From Spirochaetae bacterium HGW-Spirochaetae-9 (GTDB taxonomy: Bacteria; Spirochaetota; Spirochaetia; Treponematales; Rectinemataceae), in contig PGXP01000108.1 in NCBI GenBank assembly GCA_002839205.1, forward strand, positions 1-6,132: a stretch of DNA of 6,132 nt, given 5' to 3'. The notes under the pieces were generated by a model. That model did not search any database, was not told the DNA's origin, and saw nothing but the letters and a program-made list of their open reading frames with translations. Both the position numbers and the translations under genes were made by a program. Below, one piece after another: positions 1 to 5,563 of the stretch (position 1 is the first letter of the stretch; each line of letters starts with the position of its first letter).

Positions 1-20
1 GCGGCCATAGCCCACTTCGT

Positions 21-50
21 GTCGGTAGCCAGCCTGGTCTGAGTACCGAC
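21..50. repeat. Inverted repeat just past the end of the GH-like gene
   Basis: A perfect 7-base inverted repeat (GTCGGTA at 21-27, TACCGAC at 44-50) with a 16-base loop starts 4 bases beyond the stop of the gene at 55-1512. It could form a 3' hairpin on the minus-strand transcript. No U-tract follows on that strand, so it is not a textbook intrinsic terminator. The first 54 bases are too short to decide whether another gene ends or begins here. Confidence 0.35.
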
Positions 51-54
51 CAAG

Positions 55-1512
55 CTAGATTTTATCGATCAGCATCGAGCACTTGCCAGAGGGGATGGGC
101 AGGGTCTTTTTCTTCTTGTTCAGCACATTGATCGTGAAGTAGTAGAGTTTTTCGCTCTCCATATGGATTTCCCAGCCCCGCCCCGATTTGGAGGAGAGGA
201 TAGTGACCATATTGCGCTTGAGCGAGAGATTCTCTATGCCCATGATCTCCAGGTTGGGGATGATCCAGTCCACCGTCTTGCGCGGCAGGGAGGCATAGAG
301 CCCCACGATGTTCTCGATCATCAGGGTCACGCTCGCGAGGCCGTTGTAGGGCAGGTAGTGGGGATAGGGCCATTCCGGATGGCCTTCCCATACGGCTTTC
401 CCTTCAGCCTGGGGCTGGTAGGCACTCCAGACGATGGGCTTGTGGTCTTTCTGGTGCCCCTCGCCATGTTCGCCGTGTTCGGTGGTGGCATGCATGGAAT
501 CCAGAATGAAATAAAGATGGCGGATGGCGCAGTCGCGGGCGAACTCGTAGAAATTGTACTTCTCAAGACCCTTGATAACCATAAAGGTAAAGGCGGTGAC
601 GACAGAGCCGCAGAAGCCGTTGCCCTTTTTGTCATAGTCAGGATGATCGGCGGAAAGTGTCGGGAAGGGATTCTCCGTGCCGAAGCAGGTGGGATCCTTC
701 AGCTTGGCGACGAGCTTCTCTGCCCTCTCCTCGTTGGGTATTTCCGCCAGAAGGAGCCAGTAGGAGCCTATCGTCTTCACCTTGACCTGATTCTCTTTTT
801 CGTCGAGGTCATAGTAGAAGCCGTCTTCGGCGTTCCACATCTTGCCGTTCACCCTCGTCTTGAGCGAGAAGTAGTCACGCTTGAACTGGAAAGAGATTTC
901 CTTGTCGTTGAGGATGTCGCCCAGGGCCGAGATATAGAGGGCGTTCATCGCCATGGCTGCGTTGAAGTCGATGAGATAGGTGGCTCCCTCGCGGGGCGAG
1001 TTTACGAGGCCGCTGGCTGCGATGGGCACGGAATAGAGACCGTTGGCAGCCTTGTAATTGCTCTCGAGCCATTTGTAGTGCTTTTTGAGAGCCGGCATCA
1101 CGTCCTTGACGCGTTTCTTGTTGGCCGTCTTGTGGTAGAGGTTGTACTCCGCCCAGGCGAAGAGGGGCAGCATGAGGCCGTTGGGATTGTCGTCCGTAAA
1201 GAGGGGTTTGCCTGTGGCGATATCGTAGGTGGCCCGAATCGCTCCGTCCTCTTCCTGGAGGGCGTAGAGGGCGTCGAGACCGTTGGACGCGGGAAAAATC
1301 CTGTTGGAGTAGACGAGAAAAAAGGAAGAAAATGCCTGCTCCATGACATCGAGAACGGGTTTCTGCGGATAGTGGAAAAATTTGATCTTGTCCAGGCCGC
1401 TTTCGGCTCCGCCCGAGGTCCAGCAGTCGGCTACCCAGGCCCATGTGCGGTCGTAGATTTCTACGAAATCCTGATCGTAGAAATGGACACGCGGAAAGTC
1501 TTTCTTATTCAA
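55..1512 (-). CDS. GH63/GH37-like (alpha/alpha)6 glycosidase-fold protein, catalytic residues apparently missing
   Basis: The gene encodes 485 residues with no signal peptide or membrane segment, so it is probably cytoplasmic. Landmarks of the trehalase/mannosylglycerate-hydrolase-like fold are visible: NGLMLPLFAWAEYNLY at 111-126, SGLVNSPREG at 167-176 followed by IDFNAAMAMNALY, MWNAEDGFYYDLD at 225-237, GNGFCGSVVTAF at 297-308, a YxPxxxG segment at 365-371, and LPYNGL at 387-392. A beta-type tail starts near 405. In GH37 and GH63 relatives the acid Asp lies in an SGxDxS motif and the base in an EKYD/EYY-like motif. Here those places read SGLVNS (Val170) and SAYQP (Ser363). A His-rich loop occupies 341-357. 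The start is TTG, chosen for the strong ribosome binding site 6 bases upstream; an overlapping GTG is out of frame. Fold assignment is fairly confident. Substrate and activity are unknown, and a pseudoenzyme, a sugar-binding protein or a variant mechanism are all possible. Confidence 0.82.
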   Translation of the reverse strand: MNKKDFPRVHFYDQDFVEIYDRTWAWVADCWTSGGAESGLDKIKFFHYPQKPVLDVMEQAFSSFFLVYSNRIFPASNGLDALYALQEEDGAIRATYDIATGKPLFTDDNPNGLMLPLFAWAEYNLYHKTANKKRVKDVMPALKKHYKWLESNYKAANGLYSVPIAASGLVNSPREGATYLIDFNAAMAMNALYISALGDILNDKEISFQFKRDYFSLKTRVNGKMWNAEDGFYYDLDEKENQVKVKTIGSYWLLLAEIPNEERAEKLVAKLKDPTCFGTENPFPTLSADHPDYDKKGNGFCGSVVTAFTFMVIKGLEKYNFYEFARDCAIRHLYFILDSMHATTEHGEHGEGHQKDHKPIVWSAYQPQAEGKAVWEGHPEWPYPHYLPYNGLASVTLMIENIVGLYASLPRKTVDWIIPNLEIMGIENLSLKRNMVTILSSKSGRGWEIHMESEKLYYFTINVLNKKKKTLPIPSGKCSMLIDKI

Positions 1513-1518
1513 GCACGA

Positions 1519-1528
1519 CCCCTCTCCC
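1519..1528 (-). promoter_or_regulatory. Ribosome binding site fixing the TTG start of the GH-like gene
   Basis: On the minus strand GGGAGAGGGG lies 6 bases upstream of the TTG at 1512. It is purine-rich and well spaced. No in-frame ATG lies nearby upstream, and the TTG frame gives an N-terminus rich in conserved-looking aromatic residues. Confidence 0.65.
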
Positions 1529-1599
1529 GAACAGAATCATCGCCTACGGCGTATATAGAGCATGAAAACCCGCAAAGGCTCCCGTTTTATGTCATATTT

Positions 1600-1677
1600 T
1601 GAGAAACTATCCCAAATAAGACTATAATGATCTTCACCATAATTGTCAAATTTCGGATTTCATGCGTGACAAACTAT
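1600..1677 (-). repeat. Paired ATAGTTTSTCA direct repeats flanking the GH-gene promoter
   Basis: On the minus strand ATAGTTTCTCA (1600-1610) and ATAGTTTGTCA (1667-1677) differ at one base and lie 67 bases apart, in the same orientation. The first sits just after the predicted transcription start and the second upstream of the -35 element. This layout suits a pair of operator half-sites or a looping repressor. The second copy overlaps the perfect 12-base palindrome CTATAATTATAG (1674-1685). Regulatory function is inferred from position only. Confidence 0.35.
1621..1649 (-). promoter_or_regulatory. Sigma70-type promoter for the GH-like gene
   Basis: The minus strand carries a perfect TTGACA (1644-1649), a 17-base spacer, and TATAGT (1621-1626), which matches five of six consensus -10 bases. 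The predicted start of transcription is near 1614, giving a leader of about 100 bases before the TTG start at 1512. The surrounding DNA is AT-rich compared with the flanking genes, as expected for a promoter. Confidence 0.75.
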
Positions 1678-1684
1678 AATTATA

Positions 1685-1719
1685 GACGATTCCCCCTTGA
1701 AACGCACTATAGAATCGTC
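1685..1719 (-). terminator. Hairpin after the recR/DRTGG operon, possible terminator
   Basis: A perfect 8-base inverted repeat (GACGATTC at 1685-1692, GAATCGTC at 1712-1719) with a 19-base loop lies about 42 bases beyond the stop of the gene at 1761-2120. On the minus strand it is followed by an AU-rich stretch (TATAATTATAGTTTG) rather than a clean U-run. It could be a weak terminator for the operon, or an operator upstream of the GH-gene promoter. Confidence 0.35.
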
Positions 1720-1760
1720 ATTATTCACCTGGCTCTTGAGCGCATTCAGGCCGAAAACGC

Positions 1761-2120
1761 TCAGGAAATCTCGCGAATGCCGCCCCGCTTGAGCCCCGCC
1801 TCGTAGAGACGCCCGCAGGCGAGGAACATGGAGTATTTCGTCGTCATGAGGATCATGCCCATCTCCTCCGCCATCTCGATAAGGTCGGCCGTGGGCTTTT
1901 TGCCGCGCACGAAGACGATGACTTTTATGTCGAGAAGATCGGCCGTCCTGAGCGCCTGCGGGTTCATGAGCCCTGTCAGGAGGACCACCCTCTCCTTCAC
2001 GAAGGCCATTACATCGCTCATGAGGTCGGCGCCGCAGGCTGACTGGACATCAAGGTCGAGATGGTCCTGGCCGATAAATACTTTAGCGTCGAGGGTTTCG
2101 ACGATCTCGCTCACTTTCAT
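1761..2120 (-). CDS. Small DRTGG-domain protein
   Basis: This 119-residue soluble protein resembles stand-alone DRTGG-domain proteins. That domain was first noted in the N-terminal regions of HPr kinase and phosphotransacetylase-related proteins and is thought to act as a ligand-sensing or regulatory module. Visible landmarks are the N-terminal MKVSEIVETLDAKV, the CGADLMSDVMAF segment at 29-40 with the alternating hydrophobic strand VVLLTG just after it, IKVIVFVRGKKP at 65-76, and a conserved-looking MILMTTKYSMFLACGRLYEAGL at the end. No kinase P-loop is present. The start is supported by GGAGG at 2128-2132, 7 bases before ATG. It begins 28 bases after the recR stop on the same strand and has no visible promoter of its own, so it is probably the last gene of the dnaX-recR operon. 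In anaerobes such proteins often sit near [FeFe]-hydrogenase or anti-sigma-like genes, which are not seen here. Its molecular function is unknown. Confidence 0.75.
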   Translation of the reverse strand: MKVSEIVETLDAKVFIGQDHLDLDVQSACGADLMSDVMAFVKERVVLLTGLMNPQALRTADLLDIKVIVFVRGKKPTADLIEMAEEMGMILMTTKYSMFLACGRLYEAGLKRGGIREIS

Positions 2121-2148
2121 TATAGATCCTCCAGTATTCGATGCCGCT

Positions 2149-2736
2149 TCAGAGGGGCATCCTCCCGTGAAATGAACGCGCCAGGGTGAGGCGATCGGCG
2201 TATTCCAGATCGCCGCCGACGGGGATGCCGGTTGCCAGCCTCGTCACTCGGGCGCCTTCCTTCTCGAGAACTTTCCTGATGTACAGGGCTGTCGTGTCGC
2301 CTTCGACGGTGGGGTTGGTGGCGAGGACGATTTCCTCGACACCGCCCGCCCTGATCCTCTGGACGAGGGAAGCGATACGCAGCTTGTCGGGGCCGATGCC
2401 GTCGAGGGGTGAAAGCAGGCCCCCGAGGACATGATAGAGGCCTTTATATTCCCGGGATGCCTCGATGGTGAGGACATCCTGGGGCTGTTCGACGACGCAG
2501 ATGATCCGCCTGTCCCTGTCGGCTCCGTCGCAGACCGGGCAGGGATCGATTTCGGTATAGGAACCGCAGACCGAGCAGAATCGCACCTCGGCCTGCAGGG
2601 TGGCTATACGCTGGGCAAGGGCGTCGGCATAGCGCTGGTCGGCCTTGAGGAGATGGTAGGTCATGCGCAGGGCGCTCTTCCGGCCTATGCCCGGAAGCTT
2701 GGTGAGCAGCGAGACGAGATCCTCAAGAGCACGCAT
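2149..2736 (-). CDS. recR: Recombination mediator protein RecR
   Basis: This is a 195-residue protein of normal RecR length. RecR works with RecO (and RecF) to load RecA on single-stranded DNA at gaps and stalled forks. In order it has a helix-hairpin-helix (LPGIGRKSA, 14-22), a four-cysteine zinc finger (C54, C57, C66, C69), a Toprim domain beginning at RRIICVVEQPQD (76-87), the NPTVEGDTTALYI segment (131-143), and the C-terminal GIPVGGDLEYADRLTLARSFHGR signature. The ATG at 2736 was preferred because the upstream extension in the same frame is low-complexity and antisense-like, and because the RecR N-terminus matches. Its first base is also the last base of the ybaB stop (TGATG), and GGAG at 2744-2747 inside ybaB serves as its ribosome binding site, so translation is probably coupled. 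Confidence 0.97.
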   Translation of the reverse strand: MRALEDLVSLLTKLPGIGRKSALRMTYHLLKADQRYADALAQRIATLQAEVRFCSVCGSYTEIDPCPVCDGADRDRRIICVVEQPQDVLTIEASREYKGLYHVLGGLLSPLDGIGPDKLRIASLVQRIRAGGVEEIVLATNPTVEGDTTALYIRKVLEKEGARVTRLATGIPVGGDLEYADRLTLARSFHGRMPL

Positions 2737-3050
2737 CAGAAGGCTCCGAAGGGATTCCCTCCCATGGAGTCGGTGAGCTGCTGCCTGATAGCTTCCTGAA
2801 TTCGGCCGGCCGCATCGTGGTGGGCCGCCCGTACCAGATCGGCGATCATGCCGGGGTCGGCAGGGTCTATCACCTCGGGGGCGATGGAGCATTCGAGCAT
2901 CTCCATCTCGCCCGAGAGGGTGACTTTTACCATCCCGCCGCCCGACTGGCCCGTAGCCCTGATCGCGGCCGTCTTCTGCTTGAGTTCGTTCGCCTTCGCC
3001 TGTATGGCTTGGGGATTCTTGAGCATGTTCATGAGATCGTTGAGTTCCAT
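2736..3050 (-). CDS. ybaB: YbaB/EbfC-family nucleoid-associated protein
   Basis: This 104-residue protein is of typical YbaB/EbfC length. Family members form dimers that bind DNA and are linked to nucleoid organisation and, through synteny, to recombination and replication. The N-terminal helix (MELNDLMNMLKNPQAIQAKA) is followed by a Gly-rich turn and strand (SGGGMVKVTLSGEMEM, 36-51), then SIAPEVIDPADPGMIADLVRAAHHDA (about 55-80) and a terminal helix ending in MGGNPFGAF, all typical of the family. The start is supported by GAGG at 3057-3060, 6 bases before the ATG. The gene begins 10 bases after the dnaX stop and overlaps recR by one base, giving the classic dnaX-ybaB-recR cassette. Confidence 0.95.
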   Translation of the reverse strand: MELNDLMNMLKNPQAIQAKANELKQKTAAIRATGQSGGGMVKVTLSGEMEMLECSIAPEVIDPADPGMIADLVRAAHHDAAGRIQEAIRQQLTDSMGGNPFGAF

Positions 3051-3060
3051 TACTATCCTC

Positions 3061-4962
3061 TTATTCCAGTGCTTCGTCGTCTTCGACGGTGGGGCTTGGG
3101 GCTTCGATCAAAGGTGCTTTTTTTGTCGCGGCGCCAGGCTCGGCCTGTCCAACCGTTTGGGAAGCTGCAGGCTGGGTGTAACCGACAAGGCTGCCCTTGA
3201 AAAGGCGTTCCACGAGGCCAATAGCTTCCTTTTCATGGAGGCTCACGGGGGGCTCGCGGGCGGGGGCTGCGCGAGCGGGGGCCTCGCGGGCTGCCAGGGC
3301 GCCCTGGCCCGGAACATCGGCGCGAGGGCGCTCGTTGAAGGCGGGAGGCAGGCGGGAAGCCTGGGCAAGCCCGGCGCCTGCGCCGGGAGCCTCAAAAGGG
3401 GATTCGCCCGGACCCAACCCGCCGTCTGTCTGCATTTCGCCAGCGAGGCGAACCTCGACCTTTTTCGGCGAACCCAGCCTCAGCGCAAGCAGCTCGGCGA
3501 CGATGCCAAGGAAGCGCTTCAGCAGATCGCACTCCATCGGCGTCTGCACCGAAATGGCGAGGACATCGTCCTTCAGGCGCCAGGAATGGCTCTTGTCCAG
3601 GGTAGTAGCGAGGAGGACATTACTCTTTCGAATATCGGCCACGAGTGCCTTTTTCAATTCAGGCAGCTTGGACGAGTCGACGAGGCTGGCGGGAACAGCA
3701 GCGGTTGCCGGGGCAGGAGCCGCCTTTGCTTGAGCCGCCGTTCCCGGAGCTGCAGCTTGCACCACAGGGAGCGCGGAGGGGCGTGCCTGTGGCTGGGCGG
3801 TTGCGCCTCCCGCAGCGCCCTTTTCGAGGTAGCGCTTGAGGGTACCCACCGCACGCACGAGATCGGAGGGCGGAATATAGCTGTTGATGTGCGAAGCCTT
3901 CGCCACGGCGAGATCGAGCTCATAGCGCGGGTCGATCGACTCCTTCAGATTCCTGTAGGCGCCAAGGAACATCGAGAGGACCCGCTCGATGCGTTCCCCG
4001 CTCAAGGCCTCGGTGATGCCGAGATCGAAGGAGGAAAGCGGGGCGCCGAGGAGGCTCTCCCTCGTTATGCCATTCTTGACGAGAAGGATGGCGCGACAGT
4101 ATTCGACCATGTCGGCCACGAACTGCTCGGGGGAAACGCCACCTGAAAGGATTTCGTCGAGGGAAGCGAGGGCTCCCGCCGTATCGCCGGCGACGAACTG
4201 CCCGAAGAGCGCGTTCATCCTGTCCTGGCCGACGAGGCCGAGCTTTTCGCGGAGGAGGGCTGCCGTGATGTTCCCTTCGGCGAAAGAGACCACCTGATCG
4301 AAAAGGGTGTAGGCGTCGCGCACCGAACCGCCCGATTCGCGGGCTATCCAGAGGAGGGCCTCGGGCTCGGCCGTAACGCCGAGGTCGGCGGCCGCGGCGG
4401 CGAGGAGTTCCACCATCAGGTCGGAAGCGACGAGCCTGAAGGTGAACTGCTGGCAGCGGCTCTTTATCGTGGCCGGCACCTTGTGCTGCTCGGTGGTGGC
4501 GAACATGAATATGACGTAGGGCGGCGGTTCCTCGATCGTCTTTAAAAGCGCATTGAAGGCGCTCGTGGAAAGCATGTGGACTTCGTCGATAATGTAGATC
4601 TTGTACCGGCTCGAATTGGGCGGAAAGAGGACTTCGTCCTTGATCTGCCTCACGTTCTCCACCGAGGTGTTCGAGGCGCCGTCAATTTCGATGACGTCGA
4701 ATGCCGAGCCGGCCTGGATGGATTTGCAGGAGTCGCAAGTACCGCAGGGTTCGGGCGTCGGGCCCTTCTCGCAGTTGAGCGCCTTGGCCAGGATGCGCGC
4801 CGTGCTCGTCTTGCCGCAGCCGCGGGGCCCCGAGAACAGGTAGGCGTGGGCTATCCGGCCGGTCTCGAGCGACTTCTCGAGGGTGGCGGCGACGAACTCC
4901 TGGCCTGCTAGCTGTTCAAAGGATTGGGGGCGTTTCCTGGTTGCGGTGACTTCATAAGGCAT
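3061..4962 (-). CDS. dnaX: DNA polymerase III subunit tau (DnaX)
   Basis: This 633-residue protein is the ATPase of the sliding-clamp loader and the organiser of the replicative polymerase. The AAA+ core shows Walker A GPRGCGKTS (45-53), zinc ligands C64, C73, C76 and C79, Walker B-like IYIIDEVHML (122-131), sensor-1 ATTEQHK (155-161), the arginine-finger SRC (168-170) and sensor-2 GGSVRDAYTLFDQ (211-223). Domain III runs to about 380. An Ala/Pro-rich linker (381-427), a compact domain (about 428-506), a second Ala/Pro/Gly-rich linker (507-575), a short helix (576-590) and an acidic tail follow, so this is the long tau form. MPYEVTATRKRPQSFEQLAGQE is a standard DnaX N-terminus, which fixes the ATG at 4962. 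The same frame stays open upstream to 5097 only because it reads through the SRP RNA. No clear Shine-Dalgarno sequence precedes the start. It is followed closely by ybaB and recR. Confidence 0.97.
   Translation of the reverse strand: MPYEVTATRKRPQSFEQLAGQEFVAATLEKSLETGRIAHAYLFSGPRGCGKTSTARILAKALNCEKGPTPEPCGTCDSCKSIQAGSAFDVIEIDGASNTSVENVRQIKDEVLFPPNSSRYKIYIIDEVHMLSTSAFNALLKTIEEPPPYVIFMFATTEQHKVPATIKSRCQQFTFRLVASDLMVELLAAAAADLGVTAEPEALLWIARESGGSVRDAYTLFDQVVSFAEGNITAALLREKLGLVGQDRMNALFGQFVAGDTAGALASLDEILSGGVSPEQFVADMVEYCRAILLVKNGITRESLLGAPLSSFDLGITEALSGERIERVLSMFLGAYRNLKESIDPRYELDLAVAKASHINSYIPPSDLVRAVGTLKRYLEKGAAGGATAQPQARPSALPVVQAAAPGTAAQAKAAPAPATAAVPASLVDSSKLPELKKALVADIRKSNVLLATTLDKSHSWRLKDDVLAISVQTPMECDLLKRFLGIVAELLALRLGSPKKVEVRLAGEMQTDGGLGPGESPFEAPGAGAGLAQASRLPPAFNERPRADVPGQGALAAREAPARAAPAREPPVSLHEKEAIGLVERLFKGSLVGYTQPAASQTVGQAEPGAATKKAPLIEAPSPTVEDDEALE
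3118..3124 (-). other. In-phase A7 slippery run near the 3' end of dnaX
   Basis: On the minus strand codons 613-615 read ACA AAA AAA, giving the slippery heptamer A AAA AAA in the phase needed for tandem -1 slippage. A -1 shift would replace the 18-residue acidic tail with about 21 residues containing five consecutive arginines, ending at a TAG just past the normal stop. The site is not at the usual gamma-producing position near residue 430, and I see no Shine-Dalgarno-like stimulator or strong downstream stem. Confidence 0.3.
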
Positions 4963-5002
4963 GGGATCAAAATAGCACGGAGGGCAGGAAAGATAAAGCA
5001 CT

Positions 5003-5120
5003 TGAAGCGCAAGAAGCCAGGCGCTCTGCGGCACCGCACCTACCGCGTACCGTTGCTTCCTTCCGGACCTGGCGGGTTCCACGGCGGTTACGAGCACAGT
5101 GCCTGGCTTCTTGCGCTCCA
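5003..5120 (-). ncRNA. ffs: Signal recognition particle RNA, small 4.5S type
   Basis: The minus strand contains the universally conserved domain IV core CAGGTCCGGAAGGAAGCA (GGAA tetraloop and the Ffh-binding asymmetric loops). It is enclosed by a long hairpin whose ends are a perfect 17-base complement (5101-5117 with 5006-5022), extendable by three more pairs including one G-U. The resulting RNA is about 118 nucleotides, with no Alu domain, as in most Gram-negative bacteria. It binds Ffh and directs membrane proteins to the translocon. It starts about 7 bases after tRNA-Ser(GGA) and ends about 40 bases before the dnaX ATG, so processing from a common precursor is likely. End positions are inferred from the stem and may be off by a few bases. 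Confidence 0.92.
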
Positions 5121-5127
5121 GATGCTA

Positions 5128-5214
5128 CGGAGAGATAGGGATTCGAACCCTAGGTACCCTTACGAGTACACGCGACTTCCAATCGCGCACCTTCGGCCGC
5201 TCGGTCATCTCTCC
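5128..5214 (-). tRNA. tRNA-Ser (anticodon GGA)
   Basis: This 87-base class II tRNA has acceptor stem GGAGAGA/TCTCTCC with discriminator G. The anticodon stem is CGCGA/TCGCG with loop TTGGAAG, and the anticodon is at 5178-5180. It has a long variable arm closed by GTAC/GTAC and the T-arm GGGTTCGAATCCC. It reads UCC and UCU. The 3' CCA is not encoded. It is the last tRNA of the array, only about 7 bases from ffs. Confidence 0.96.
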
Positions 5215-5279
5215 AAAAGATCAGAAACAAGAAAAAACGCCTGCTCTATCGACGCTGGAGCGAGGAAAAGCGCGGCTTG

Positions 5280-5366
5280 CGGAGAGAGAGGGATTCGAAC
5301 CCTCGAAACCCATAAGGGTTTAACGGTTTTCGAGACCGCCCGATTCAGCCGCTCTCGCATCTCTCC
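5280..5366 (-). tRNA. tRNA-Ser (anticodon CGA)
   Basis: This 87-base class II tRNA has acceptor stem GGAGAGA/TCTCTCC (identical to the GGA isoacceptor) and discriminator G. The anticodon loop is CTCGAAA with the anticodon at 5330-5332. The long variable arm has a 6-pair stem, AAACCC/GGGTTT. It reads UCG. CCA is not encoded (GCAA follows the acceptor). A 65-base gap with a T6 run separates it from the next tRNA. Confidence 0.96.
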
Positions 5367-5376
5367 AAACGAAGAA

Positions 5377-5450
5377 TGAGGCTAAGAGGATTCGAACCTC
5401 CGACCTTCAGATCCGCAATCTGAAGCTCTATCCAGCTGAGCTATAGCCTC
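5377..5450 (-). tRNA. tRNA-Arg (anticodon GCG)
   Basis: This 74-base class I tRNA has acceptor stem GAGGCTA/TAGCCTC and discriminator A. The D-arm GCTCAGCTGGATAGAGC carries the A20 expected of arginine tRNAs. The anticodon stem is TCAGA/TCTGA with loop TTGCGGA (anticodon at 5414-5416), and the T-arm is GGAGGTTCGAATCCTC. D-arm and T-arm closely resemble E. coli tRNA-Arg(ACG), but the wobble base is G rather than A. It should read CGC and CGU. CCA is not encoded. It sits between serine tRNAs with gaps of 6 and 10 bases. Confidence 0.94.
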
Positions 5451-5456
5451 ATGAAA

Positions 5457-5544
5457 CGGAGAGGGAGGGATTCGAACCCTCGGTACCCTTTAGAGGTACA
5501 ACTCCTTAGCAGGGAGCCCGATTCGGCCGCTCTCGCACCTCTCC
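5457..5544 (-). tRNA. tRNA-Ser (anticodon GCT)
   Basis: This 88-base class II tRNA has acceptor stem GGAGAGG/CCTCTCC and discriminator G. The anticodon loop is CTGCTAA with the anticodon at 5508-5510. The variable arm is closed by GTACC/GGTAC. It reads AGC and AGU. CCA is not encoded. Confidence 0.96.
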
Positions 5545-5563
5545 AAAACCACAATGCAGTATC

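Noticed and set aside
1..54. Open minus-strand frame after the TAG of the GH-like gene (readthrough), or the tail of a convergent plus-strand gene ending at TGA 40-42
   Set aside because: Only 18 and 13 codons are visible; either could be chance, and neither can be supported without sequence beyond the window.
163..1602. A 479-codon open frame on the plus strand, opposite the GH-like gene
   Set aside because: It is the mirror of the minus-strand gene, with biased low-complexity composition and no recognisable domain; the minus-strand frame carries clear fold motifs.
1738..1763. Inverted repeat TGAGCG/CGCTCA overlapping the stop of the DRTGG gene
   Set aside because: Six pairs with a 15-base loop and no U-tract afterward; too weak to call a terminator.
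2737..2892. A 52-codon upstream extension of recR
   Set aside because: It overlaps ybaB in another frame, is Arg/Gly/Pro-rich, and the RecR family begins at the ATG at 2736, which has its own GGAG.
2848..4146. A 432-codon plus-strand open frame opposite dnaX
   Set aside because: It overlaps ybaB and dnaX entirely and arises from their GC-rich codon pattern; no motif or ribosome binding site supports it.
5215..5279. T6 run with a short upstream stem (GCTC/GAGC) between tRNA-Ser(CGA) and tRNA-Ser(GGA), as a terminator or new promoter
   Set aside because: The stem is only 4 pairs with an 11-base loop and is 5 bases from the T-run; no convincing -35/-10 pair is present. I see nothing else in this gap.
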